Of a stretch of DNA of 64,000 bases, positions 17,930-25,152 are shown in pieces; within the stretch, counting starts at the first letter, position 1, and the number at the start of each line of letters is the position of its first letter. Source of the DNA: Rhodopseudomonas palustris (GTDB lineage Bacteria > Pseudomonadota > Alphaproteobacteria > Rhizobiales > Xanthobacteraceae); contig NZ_CP019966.1 in the NCBI RefSeq assembly GCF_003031265.1, positions 3,906,001 through 3,970,000 of the forward strand. Reading direction: 5' to 3'. The translations under genes and the position numbers were made by a program. Under the pieces are notes generated by a model. That model searched no databases. It was given only the letters and a program-made list of their open reading frames with translations, and was not told the DNA's origin.

Positions 17930-18355
17930 CTACGCCGTCGCTACCCGCCGGCCGCTCGCGTCGACCACCAGCTCGCCGTCTTCCTTGCGGAATTCGCCTT
18001 GCTGCGGTGGTAGCAGGTCGAGGACTTGTTCCGATGGCCGGCACAGCCGCACGCCGTTCGGCGTCACCACCAGCGGGCGCTGGATCAGGATCGGATGCGC
18101 GATCATGGCGTCGAGCAGATCGTCATCGCTGAGCGACAGATCGTCGAGCTTCAGCTCCGCGTAAGGCGTGCCCTTCTCGCGCAGCGCCTGCCGCAGCGTC
18201 AGTCCGGCGCGGGCGATCAGCTGCTTCAGCAGCGCCCGGCTCGGCGGGCACTTCAGATATTCGATCACGTGCGGCTCGATCCCGGCGTTGCGGATCAGGC
18301 CGAGCGTGTTGCGCGAGGTGCCGCAGGAAGGGTTGTGATAGATGATGACGTCCAT
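17930..18355 (-). CDS. arsC: Arsenate reductase, glutaredoxin-coupled ArsC type
   Basis: 141 residues from the ATG at 18355, 8 bp after the arsR stop. The active-site segment is YHNPSCGTSRNTL with the nucleophilic Cys11, matching ArsC of the R773-plasmid type. The later conserved Arg region is HPILIQRPLVV, and GVRLCRPSEQVLDLLP is family-typical. It reduces As(V) to As(III) with glutathione and glutaredoxin, feeding the ACR3 pump. The C-terminal tail after LLPPQQG is short, as in the approximately 140-residue forms. Cytoplasmic. Confidence 0.95.
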   Translation of the reverse strand: MDVIIYHNPSCGTSRNTLGLIRNAGIEPHVIEYLKCPPSRALLKQLIARAGLTLRQALREKGTPYAELKLDDLSLSDDDLLDAMIAHPILIQRPLVVTPNGVRLCRPSEQVLDLLPPQQGEFRKEDGELVVDASGRRVATA

Positions 18356-18363
18356 AGGCTCCC

Positions 18364-18741
18364 TCAGCTTTTGGCTCGCGCCTTGCCGCGCGTGGGTTTT
18401 GCGGCCGGCGCGCAGCACGGCTGCAGATCGGCGATCAGCGGCGCGCACAACTCCGGCCGGCCGCCGCAGCAATCCTTGATCAGGAACAGCGCGACCTCCT
18501 GAAACCGCGCGAGGTCGGCGCGGTACACGATCGAGCGGCTGTACCGCTGCGACCGGATCAGCCCGGCCCGCGCCAGCACCGCCAGGTGCGACGACATCGT
18601 GTTCTGCGGCACCGCCAACGCATCGGCGATCGCGCCGGCGGCGAGCCCGTCCGGCTCATGCGCCGCCAGCAGCCGAAACGCCTCCAGCCGCGTCCCCTGC
18701 GCTAGCGCCCCGAGCGCGAGAATGGCGTCCTCTGATTTCAT
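18364..18741 (-). CDS. arsR: ArsR/SmtB-family repressor of the ars operon
   Basis: 125 residues. The winged HTH covers about 10-85, with the recognition segment VPQNTMSSHLAVLARAGLI and wing RSQRYSRSIVYR. The N-terminal metal motif ELCVCDL of classic ArsR is absent. Instead, cysteines cluster toward the C-terminus (KDCCGGRPELC, then LQPCCAP), as in the Acidithiobacillus-type ArsR whose As(III) site is built from C-terminal Cys residues. The tail is Lys/Arg-rich. It is the first gene of the leftward operon and should bind the AT-rich sites just upstream, releasing on arsenite. Confidence 0.93.
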   Translation of the reverse strand: MKSEDAILALGALAQGTRLEAFRLLAAHEPDGLAAGAIADALAVPQNTMSSHLAVLARAGLIRSQRYSRSIVYRADLARFQEVALFLIKDCCGGRPELCAPLIADLQPCCAPAAKPTRGKARAKS

Positions 18742-18742
18742 A

Positions 18743-18763
18743 TATCGAGAATTATCGAAATAA
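18743..18763 (-). promoter_or_regulatory. AT-rich direct/inverted repeat at arsR start, probable ArsR operator and promoter
   Basis: Immediately before the arsR start codon is TATCGAGAATTATCGAAATAA, an AT-rich island in a GC-rich context. It contains the repeated element TATCGA at a spacing of 10 bp. That is one helical turn, which suits a dimeric ArsR overlapping the -10 region. The position is suggestive; no binding data. Confidence 0.55.
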
Positions 18764-19127
18764 TGCGCTGTGTCAACGTCGCCGACGGGACGGTTGTCGT
18801 GTCAGGGGGCTGGCTTGTCATGCTCCTCTGCGATGAGAGGTCGAACGATCCAGCAGTGGCAGCCTCGAATTTAGGGAGCCGGCTGCCGACCCACTGACAC
18901 CCGGCCTCTCCCCGTCATTGCGAGGAGCGCAGCGACGAAGCAATCCAGCTCAGGGTATGCAGCCTGGATTGCTTCGCTTCGCTCGCAATGACGTGGAAAG
19001 GTCTAGCTACGTCCAACCATGCGCCGCCGCGGCGGTTGCTGCGGGGCGATGGACGCTGCGGAAGTGCTTCGCGTCAGTGGACGGCGCTGGAGCAAAGCGA
19101 GCGCATCCGAGATCGGAGCGAACCGGT
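18764..19127. other. Intergenic region upstream of arsR, mostly a family-A repeat
   Basis: There is no credible gene in this 364-bp stretch. It holds family-A repeat copy 3 (18913-18993). About 90 bp on its left and 130 bp on its right show no recognisable element. Open frames here read as low-quality Arg-rich sequence without a family. Confidence 0.6.
18913..18993. repeat. Dispersed palindromic repeat, family A, copy 3 (inverted orientation)
   Basis: 81 bp opening CGTCATTGCGAGGAGCGCAG and closing GCTTCGCTCGCAATGACG, with inner arms GAAGCAATCCAG and CTGGATTGCTTC. It is the same length as copies at 1105 and 2883 but reversed: its GAGGAGCG half is on the left. The constant length and termini define a real family rather than chance pairing. 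Confidence 0.85.
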
Positions 19128-19328
19128 TTACCCCTTCTTCGCCAGCCGCTTTTCGACCTTCTTGCGCGCGTTGCCGACTTTCTTGACGGCCTTCTTCACC
19201 GCGGGCGCGGAGCGGCCGGTCTTCTTGGCTTCGTAGCGGACTTCGTAGTCCTGGCCGGCGGCGACGCGGGCCCGGTCCTGCTTGCGTCCGCGCGTCGTGG
19301 TCTTCTTGGTGGCTTTCTTCGCAGCCAT
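19128..19328 (-). CDS. Small basic DUF3606-like protein
   Basis: 66 residues from the ATG at 19328, which has a strong AGGAGG 6 nt upstream. A longer reading to 19364 lacks such support. The N-terminus is Lys/Thr-rich (MAAKKATKKTTTRGRKQ). Then come GQDYEVRYEAKKTGRSAPAV and KKAVKKVGNARKKVEKRL, matching the short DUF3606 pattern (GxDYEVRYW..K.GVS...LKKAVxKVG). The overall charge is strongly positive, so nucleic-acid binding is possible but unproven. An EcfG-type promoter lies 30-54 bp upstream of the start, which suggests membership of the general stress regulon. Confidence 0.82.
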   Translation of the reverse strand: MAAKKATKKTTTRGRKQDRARVAAGQDYEVRYEAKKTGRSAPAVKKAVKKVGNARKKVEKRLAKKG

Positions 19329-19357
19329 GCTGGCCTCCTGATGTTGCCCCCGTGAGC

Positions 19358-19382
19358 AACGCATTCAGGATTCCCAGGTTCC
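19358..19382 (-). promoter_or_regulatory. EcfG-type general-stress sigma factor promoter
   Basis: Read on the minus strand: GGAAC, 16 nt, CGTT, an exact match to the alphaproteobacterial EcfG (sigma-EcfG) consensus GGAAC-N16/17-cGTT. It lies just upstream of the AGGAGG and start of the DUF3606-like gene. The match is seen in sequence; the regulon assignment is inferred. Confidence 0.75.
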
Positions 19383-19431
19383 GAACACGCGGCGTCGTAC
19401 CGAATGGAATCGAACGTCCGTTTGCCGCCCT

Positions 19432-19522
19432 CGTCATGGCCGGGCATCATCCCGGCCATCCACGCCTTGCTCGACAGGTCTCCAAGACGTGGATGCCCGC
19501 GACGAGCGCGGGCATGACGACG
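19432..19522. repeat. Palindromic intergenic repeat, family C
   Basis: Starts CGTCATGGCCGGGCATCATC, has an internal hairpin CCGGGCATCATCCCGG, and ends GCGGGCATGACGACG. The inner arms CCACGCCTTG and CAAGACGTGG pair imperfectly. It lies upstream of the DUF3606-like gene and downstream of the leftward lyase gene, and could terminate transcription from the latter. Confidence 0.65.
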
Positions 19523-19554
19523 TTTGTGCTGCAAGACTTAAGTAACAGCGATGA

Positions 19555-21003
19555 TTACAGGCTGTCGCCAAAGTCCTCGCGGAACTTCGCCACCAGCTTG
19601 TTCTGCCAGTCGGTCACCGGCTTGAGCAGGCCGTAGAAGAACCGCAGCACCTCCGGCTCCTCGACGAAGGTCAAGCCTTCGATCAGCTTGCGGTTGGCGT
19701 ACAGCCAGGCGATGCGGTCGACCGCGTATTTGACCTGCGACAGCGTGAACACCCGGCGCGGCATCGCGAGGCGCACAAGCTCCATATTGGCGTAGATCTC
19801 GCTGCCGTCCGGCTCGCGCTGTTCGGACAGCGTGCCGCGCTCCATGCCGCGGATGCCGGAGGCGACGTACAGTGCCGCCGCCAGCGCGCCGGCCGGATAT
19901 TGCGACTGCGGAATGTGGTCGACGAACCGCTTGGCGTCGATGTGGCAGCCGAGGCCGCCGGCCGGAGTGATCACCGGAACGCCGCGCTCGACCAGCTGGT
20001 CGACCATGTAGGCGATGAACTGCGGCCCCTGGTTGATCATCTCCTCGTCCATGGTCTCTTCGAGGCCGACGGTAAGCGCTTCCATTTCGCGCACCGACAT
20101 GCCGCCATAGGTGAGGAAGCCTTCATACAGCGGCACCAGCGGCCGCATCTTCTCGTACAGCGCCCGGTCGCGGATACAGATGCCGCCGCCGCGGGCGCAG
20201 CCGAGCTTGCGCGCCGAGAAGTAGATGATGTCGCACAGGTCGGCGGTGCGGCGGGTGATCTCGCGGATCGACAGCGTCTTGCAGTGATCCTCGCGGGTCT
20301 TGTTGAAGTACAGATTGTCGGCGAGCAGGCTGGCGTCCAGCACCAGCGGAACGCCGTGCTCCTTGCAGACGTTGCTGACGTCGGCGAGGTTCTGCAGCGA
20401 CACCGGCTGGCCGCCGATCAGGTTGGTGCCGCTTTCCATCCGGACGAAGCCGATATTGGCGGCCCCGACCTTCTCGATCACCGCCCGCAGCTTGGCAATG
20501 TCCATGTTGCCCTTGAACGGGTTGGCGCTGGTCACTTCGAGGCCGGCGTCGGTCACCAGTTCATCCACCGTGCCGCCCTGCAGCACGATGTGCGCCTTGG
20601 TGGTGGTGAAGTGATAGTTCATCGGCACCACCTTGCCGGGCGTGACGAACACCTTGGCGAGGATGTGCTCGCAGGCGCGGCCCTGATGGGTCGGCAGGAA
20701 GTAGTGCATGCCGAAGATGTCGCGCAGCTTGTCTTCGAGCCGGGTGTAGGTGGCGCTGCCGGCGTAAGAGTCGTCGGCGGTCAGCATCGCGGCCTGCTGG
20801 CGGTCGCTCATCGCGTTGACGCCGGAATCCGTCAGCATGTCGAGGAAGACGTCGTCGTTCTTCAGCAGGAAGGTGTTGTTGCCGGCCTCGGTGATCTTTT
20901 CCAGGCGGCGCTCGACCGGCGGCAGGTTGAGTTTCTGCACGATCCGCACCTTGTGCATCTCGAGCGGCACCGCCTCGTTGCCGAAAAACTTCACTGTCGC
21001 CAT
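19555..21003 (-). CDS. Beta-eliminating lyase of the tryptophanase / tyrosine phenol-lyase family
   Basis: 482 residues, aligned along its whole length with the family: NTFLLKNDDVFLDMLTDSG, PTHQGRACEHIL, FTTTKAHI, GGQPVSL, and a PLP lysine in FSARKLGCARGGG (Lys266, equivalent to the second Lys of SAKK in tryptophanase). Asp223 (VLDASLLADN) is placed to contact the pyridine nitrogen. The Arg three residues later in E. coli tryptophanase (DSAR) and in tyrosine phenol-lyase (DATR) is Leu here. The GIRGMERG segment resembles tyrosine phenol-lyase (SMERG) more than tryptophanase. It should catalyse alpha,beta-elimination on an aromatic or related amino acid. Which substrate is used is unclear, and it may be a distinct subfamily. 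No tnaC leader or permease is adjacent. Confidence 0.85.
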   Translation of the reverse strand: MATVKFFGNEAVPLEMHKVRIVQKLNLPPVERRLEKITEAGNNTFLLKNDDVFLDMLTDSGVNAMSDRQQAAMLTADDSYAGSATYTRLEDKLRDIFGMHYFLPTHQGRACEHILAKVFVTPGKVVPMNYHFTTTKAHIVLQGGTVDELVTDAGLEVTSANPFKGNMDIAKLRAVIEKVGAANIGFVRMESGTNLIGGQPVSLQNLADVSNVCKEHGVPLVLDASLLADNLYFNKTREDHCKTLSIREITRRTADLCDIIYFSARKLGCARGGGICIRDRALYEKMRPLVPLYEGFLTYGGMSVREMEALTVGLEETMDEEMINQGPQFIAYMVDQLVERGVPVITPAGGLGCHIDAKRFVDHIPQSQYPAGALAAALYVASGIRGMERGTLSEQREPDGSEIYANMELVRLAMPRRVFTLSQVKYAVDRIAWLYANRKLIEGLTFVEEPEVLRFFYGLLKPVTDWQNKLVAKFREDFGDSL

Positions 21004-21272
21004 GTCGTCAAACTCCCCCGACCCTTGCCCGCACCGCGCGAGGGCCTTGGCTTATCGGGCAGGCGGGCTTTCTCAATTGCGCTTGATCAAACGATCGGGC
21101 GCGCCTCCGGGAGCCAGCCGGGCGGACAGGCGAAACAAATCCCTACTGCGACGAAACCAAATCCATCGGTCGGCGAAAACGTCCGGAAACGGATGGTGGA
21201 GTACTGATTACGCAACAAGTCGCCGAAAAGGCGTCGAGGCGAACGAACAGAGCACCCACAGGGGGACCCGAC

Positions 21273-21992
21273 ATGATCCGTTTTCCGCGCACCAGCCGTG
21301 CCGCTGCGGTCGCCATCGTCGCGATCGGGACCATTGCCATCGCCGCACCCGCGAATGCGGCGCAGACGCTACCCTTCCCGTTCCTGCCTTTCCTGCCGCA
21401 GCCGGAAGCGATGCAGCCGCTGGCCTACGCGCCGGTCGAACAGAGCGCACCGCAGCCCCAGGTCGCGCCCCAGGAAGACGAGGACGGCACCGTCGCCGAG
21501 CTGCCGGCCCGGCTGAAGCGCCAGATCGTCGCCTATCAGACCCGCGAAGCCCCGGGCACCATCATCGTCGATACGCCGAACACCTATCTGTACTACGTGC
21601 TCGGCAGCGGGCGTGCGATCCGGTACGGTATCGGGGTCGGCCGTGATGGCTTCACCTGGTCGGGCGTCAAGGCGGTCGCCAGAAAGGCCGAGTGGCCGGA
21701 TTGGACGCCGCCGCCGGAAATGATCGCCCGCCAGCCCTATCTGCCGCGCCACATGGCCGGCGGCCCCGGCAATCCGCTCGGAGCCCGCGCGATGTATCTC
21801 GGCGGCACCGTGTATCGCATCCACGGCACCAACGCGCCGTCGACCATCGGCACCCACGTCTCCTCGGGCTGCATCCGGCTGACCAACGAGGACGTCAAGG
21901 ATCTGTATTCGCGGGTCAACGTCGGCGCCAAGGTGATCGTGCTTCCCGACAACCGCCGCGCCGCAGATGCGGGCACCGGACGCCGCGGCTGA
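21273..21992 (+). CDS. L,D-transpeptidase (YkuD domain), exported
   Basis: 239 residues with a Sec signal peptide (hydrophobic AAAVAIVAIGTIAIA, cleavage near AANA-AQ). After a Pro/Gln linker, the YkuD domain runs from about 95 (GTIIVDTPNTYLYYVLGSGR) to the end. The active site is HGTNAPSTIG then SSGCIRLTNEDV, with nucleophilic Cys and upstream His in the family's HGT..S.GCIR pattern. It forms 3-3 peptidoglycan crosslinks or anchors proteins to the wall in the periplasm. It is a paralogue of the 421-residue enzyme at 62602-63867, sharing long stretches such as EWPDW.PP.EMI.RQPYLPR. Monocistronic by spacing. Confidence 0.94.
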   Translation: MIRFPRTSRAAAVAIVAIGTIAIAAPANAAQTLPFPFLPFLPQPEAMQPLAYAPVEQSAPQPQVAPQEDEDGTVAELPARLKRQIVAYQTREAPGTIIVDTPNTYLYYVLGSGRAIRYGIGVGRDGFTWSGVKAVARKAEWPDWTPPPEMIARQPYLPRHMAGGPGNPLGARAMYLGGTVYRIHGTNAPSTIGTHVSSGCIRLTNEDVKDLYSRVNVGAKVIVLPDNRRAADAGTGRRG

Positions 21993-22180
21993 GTTCGCCC
22001 CGGCGGTAAGCGATGAGTTAATTCAAACGCGCGGTCTCGCCGGAGGCCGCGCGCATCTGCGTCCAGCATCCATCGCCGCTTACCGCGAGCGTTGTCAGCT
22101 AACCGTCAGCACGACGGAACTATCAGTTCTCCCGATCGCGGCCTGTCTCGTTCTGTGCGCCGCGGCGAAGGGGGACTGTG

Positions 22181-22519
22181 ATGGACAAGCCGATCGACTC
22201 CGCGGCCCTGGTGTCGCGCCGGCGCCTGCTCGGCATCGCCGGCCTGACGCTGGCAGCGACCTGCACGGCCGCCACGACCGGCCGGGCGCAGCCGGCCGCC
22301 GGATGTTCGGCGGTGATCCCGCGGAAATCATCGCAGCAGGATGCCCGCTTTGTCGCGACCGCGTCCTCCGGGCGGCGCTGCGGCTCCTGCCGGTTCTATC
22401 AGGCACCAGACCAGTGCCTGGTGGTCGAAGGCCCGGTCAGCGCGGATTCGGTGTGCAATCTGTGGGCACAGCGCGGCGGCGCACTGGGCTGCGAGCCCGA
22501 CGGACCGATCCGGCTGTAA
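22181..22519 (+). CDS. High-potential iron-sulfur protein (HiPIP) with Tat-type signal
   Basis: 112 residues from the ATG at 22181 (GGGGG 8 nt upstream; a GTG immediately before is also possible). The N-terminus has a twin-arginine pattern, SRRRLLGIAGLTLAA, as expected for a folded Fe-S protein sent to the periplasm. The mature part has four spaced cysteines in HiPIP order: CGSCRFYQAP, DQCLVVEG and SADSVCNLW, binding one [4Fe-4S] cluster. An additional Cys (LGCEPDG) follows. HiPIPs carry electrons between bc1-type complexes and reductases or photosynthetic reaction centres in purple bacteria. No partner gene is adjacent. Confidence 0.85.
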   Translation: MDKPIDSAALVSRRRLLGIAGLTLAATCTAATTGRAQPAAGCSAVIPRKSSQQDARFVATASSGRRCGSCRFYQAPDQCLVVEGPVSADSVCNLWAQRGGALGCEPDGPIRL

Positions 22520-22675
22520 TTTCCGGCAACACTCCGCCGCATCTGCGGCGCCGTTACCGGCGATATCGCGGCGGTTCGCGGGTCTTTCCACGGCTTGGCG
22601 GCCCGCGGGGCTGGCGCGGCTGGCGCCCCCCGCCCCCGGGCTGTATTGTCCCGGCCGTTCCGCCCCGGGGTATCG

Positions 22676-24235
22676 ATGCGTTTCGTCAAGTTTGGATTGG
22701 TAGCACTCGCGATCGTCGCGATTTCATTCACGGTCACGCTGAAGGCGTTCGACTGGCTGGCGCCGCGCGCCATCTCGCCGCCGAGCCTGCAGGCGCTGCC
22801 ACCCTTGCCGCCGATCCGGCAGTCCACCGTGGTGGTGCCGGTGTCGGTGCCGCTCGGGACCATCCGCGACCTGGTCGATGCCGTCGCGCCGCGCACCTTC
22901 TCCGGCAAAGCCAACAATCCGCTGTCGCAATATGTGCAGAACGCCGACATCCAATGGACCGCGACGCGCGGCACCGTGACGGTGCGCGGCGCCAAGGATC
23001 AGCTCACCATCACCTCGCCGCTCACCGGCACGGTGAATGCCAAGGGCTCGCTCTCCGCCAACACCCAGTCCAAGGTCGACGAGACGCTCGGCCGGCTGCT
23101 CGGCAACAAGATGGCCAAGCAGATCGGCGTCAACATCAAGTCGTTCAACGCCAACGGTGAGATCAAGGGCACGATCGCGATCAGTGCGCGGCCGCAGGTG
23201 CTGCCGAATTGGCATGTCGATCCGCATCTCGACGCTGAAGTGGCGCTGTCGGATTCCGGCGTCTCGGTCGGCGGCGTCCGCATCGACGTGCCGCAGCAGG
23301 TCAAGCCGGTGATCGACAAGGCGATCGCCGATCAGCTCGGCGTGCTGGAGCGCCAGATCCGCGACGACGGCGCGCTGGAGCGCAGCGCCCGGCGCGAATG
23401 GGATCGGCTGTGCCGCTCGGTGCCGCTGCAGGGCGCCGGCATTCCCAACGGCTTCTTCCTGGAAATTCGGCCGACCCGGGCGCTCGCAGCCCAGCCGCAG
23501 GTCGATGCCGCAGCCGCCACGCTGACGCTCGGCATCGTCGCCGACACCCGCATCACCGCCGGTCCGACCAAGCCACAATGCCCGTTCCCGCCGGCGCTGC
23601 AGATGGTCGCGCCGGACAACGCCGGGGTCAAAGTCGCGGTGCCGATTGACATCCCGTTCCAGGAGCTCGACCGCATTCTGGAAGCGCAGTTCGTCGGCAA
23701 GACCTTCCCGGAGGGCGACAGCCGCGCCGCGATCACGGTGAAGCGTGCCAAGCTCGCCGCCAGCGGCGACCGGCTGCTGATCTCTCTGCTGGTCGATGCC
23801 AAGGAGAACCGCAGCTTCTTCGGCTTCGGCACCGAGGCGACGCTGCACATCTGGGGCCGCCCGACGCTCGATCAGGAAGACCAGACGTTGCGGCTGTCGG
23901 ACATCAAGCTGGCGGTCGAATCCGAAGCCGCGTTCGGCCTGCTCGGCGACACCGCCCGCGCCGCGGTGCCCTATCTGGAGAAGGCGATCGCCGACAAGGC
24001 GGTGATCGACCTCAAGCCGGAGTCGACCAACATCCAGCGCCGGGTCGGCAATATGATCGCGACCTATCAGCGCAACGAGGACGGCCTGCGGATTTCCTCG
24101 GAGATCTCCAGCCTGCGGCTGTCGGACCTGGTATTCGACTCCAACATGCTGCGGATCACCGCCGAGGCCAACGGCATCCTCGAAGTCAAGGTCACCCGGC
24201 TCAAGCCGCCGGAGCTGCCGCAAGTCCCGCGCTGA
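22676..24235 (+). CDS. DUF4403 family membrane-anchored periplasmic protein
   Basis: 519 residues from the ATG at 22676. The N-terminus is a single hydrophobic segment (FGLVALAIVAISFTVTL) that anchors or exports the protein. The rest resembles DUF4403: beta-rich repeats with RQSTVVVPVSVPLGTIRDLV at the front, the central SRWDRLC-like segment (ARREWDRLCRSVPL) and FLEIRPTRALAAQPQVD. The fold of this family is thought to be tubular-lipid-binding-like, but no function is established. It follows the HiPIP gene by 156 bp on the same strand, with no evidence of a common job. Confidence 0.82.
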   Translation: MRFVKFGLVALAIVAISFTVTLKAFDWLAPRAISPPSLQALPPLPPIRQSTVVVPVSVPLGTIRDLVDAVAPRTFSGKANNPLSQYVQNADIQWTATRGTVTVRGAKDQLTITSPLTGTVNAKGSLSANTQSKVDETLGRLLGNKMAKQIGVNIKSFNANGEIKGTIAISARPQVLPNWHVDPHLDAEVALSDSGVSVGGVRIDVPQQVKPVIDKAIADQLGVLERQIRDDGALERSARREWDRLCRSVPLQGAGIPNGFFLEIRPTRALAAQPQVDAAAATLTLGIVADTRITAGPTKPQCPFPPALQMVAPDNAGVKVAVPIDIPFQELDRILEAQFVGKTFPEGDSRAAITVKRAKLAASGDRLLISLLVDAKENRSFFGFGTEATLHIWGRPTLDQEDQTLRLSDIKLAVESEAAFGLLGDTARAAVPYLEKAIADKAVIDLKPESTNIQRRVGNMIATYQRNEDGLRISSEISSLRLSDLVFDSNMLRITAEANGILEVKVTRLKPPELPQVPR

Positions 24236-24252
24236 CCCCTTTCCTCGCAACG

Positions 24253-24290
24253 CGCACAAACGCCGCCGGCAAAACCGGCGGTGTTTGCGT
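24253..24290. terminator. Hairpin terminator between convergent genes
   Basis: CGCACAAACGCCGCCGG, loop CAAAA, then CCGGCGGTGTTTGCGTG: a stem of about 15 bp. It lies 18 bp after the DUF4403 stop and 25 bp before the end of the convergent PRC-barrel gene, so it can serve both. The A- and T-rich stem shoulders resemble a bidirectional terminator. Confidence 0.75.
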
Positions 24291-24314
24291 GACGGGACCT
24301 TAAGTCCGCGTCGC

Positions 24315-24878
24315 TTACTTGGAGTACTTGAACTCCGGCATCGACTTCAGCTGATCCTTCGTGGCGTTCAGCACCGCGTGGTCCGGATACCACCGATCGG
24401 CGTTGTTGGCGGTCGCCGAAGTCGAGGAGCTGCTCGAGGTCGCCGCACCGGTGGTGGTGCCGGCGGCCGGAGAAGCCGTCGAGGTGCCCGAGCCGGCCGG
24501 AGTGGTCTGGCTGTTCATCGCGGTGTTCGACGACACCGGGGTGTTGACCCACTGCAGCTTGTCGAAGGTCACCGCAACGTCACGCTGGCCGACGCCGAGG
24601 AAGCCGCCGACGCCGATCACGACGCCCTGGATACGGCCCTGGTTGTCGATCAGCAGTTCGCTGATGTCGCCGAGCTTCTCGTTGCCCTGGTTGTACACGT
24701 TGACGCCGATCAGCTTGGACGCACGCCACTGACCCATGTGCTGCTGCGAATCGGACGCCGCAGCGGACGACTTCGACATCGTGCTGCTGTTGTCGGCCGG
24801 CGCCGGATTCTGCGCGTAGGCGGCGGACGCGAGCAGCGTGGTCCCCAGCAGACCGGCGATGATCGTCTTGGCTTTCAT
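24315..24878 (-). CDS. Exported PRC-barrel domain protein
   Basis: 187 residues with a Sec signal peptide (IIAGLLGTTLLASAAYAQ). A Ser/Ala linker is followed by a PRC-barrel segment of about 75 residues (WRASKLIGVNVYNQGNEKLG, then DISELLIDNQGRIQGVVIGV and GGFLGVGQRDVAVTFDKL). A second low-complexity Ser/Thr/Ala region precedes a C-terminal DHAVLNATKDQLKSMPEFKY. Extracytoplasmic PRC-barrel proteins are frequent in Rhizobiales and often stress-induced; the molecular role is unknown. An EcfG-like promoter sits about 35-60 bp upstream. Confidence 0.88.
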   Translation of the reverse strand: MKAKTIIAGLLGTTLLASAAYAQNPAPADNSSTMSKSSAAASDSQQHMGQWRASKLIGVNVYNQGNEKLGDISELLIDNQGRIQGVVIGVGGFLGVGQRDVAVTFDKLQWVNTPVSSNTAMNSQTTPAGSGTSTASPAAGTTTGAATSSSSSTSATANNADRWYPDHAVLNATKDQLKSMPEFKYSK

Positions 24879-24914
24879 TGGCTTGCCCTCTTTGCTTGTG
24901 AATGGTGCCTACAG

Positions 24915-24939
24915 AACCGCGGACTCCACACTGCGTTCC
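24915..24939 (-). promoter_or_regulatory. Candidate EcfG-type promoter of the PRC-barrel gene
   Basis: On the minus strand: GGAAC, 16 nt, GGTT. It differs from the EcfG consensus at one position of the -10 (GGTT for CGTT). The distance to the start codon at 24878 is compatible with a short leader. Confidence 0.5.
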
Positions 24940-25065
24940 CGCAATCGAACTATTTTTAGTGCCTTGCGGCGCACCAAACGATTAGGTCGACAGACCGCTC
25001 ACGAGTTCCGAAGAGTTCCGTGGGTTCCGCGTCCACGCATCGTAACGGCGTTCCGACATCACCAG

Positions 25066-25112
25066 CAAAAAGAGCGCATCCCCTTTGCGCCGAAGCGGAA
25101 GGGAATGCGCTC
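25066..25112 (-). terminator. Rho-independent terminator of the Ser-rich gene
   Basis: Read leftward: GAGCGCATTCCCTTC, an 11-nt loop, GAAGGGGATGCGCTC-like stem (one mismatch), then TTTTTG. It follows the stop of the gene at 25153-25701 by about 40 bp. Confidence 0.75.
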
Positions 25113-25152
25113 GAACCGACGGCGTCACACTGTCGGGTAGAAGACGAGACGA

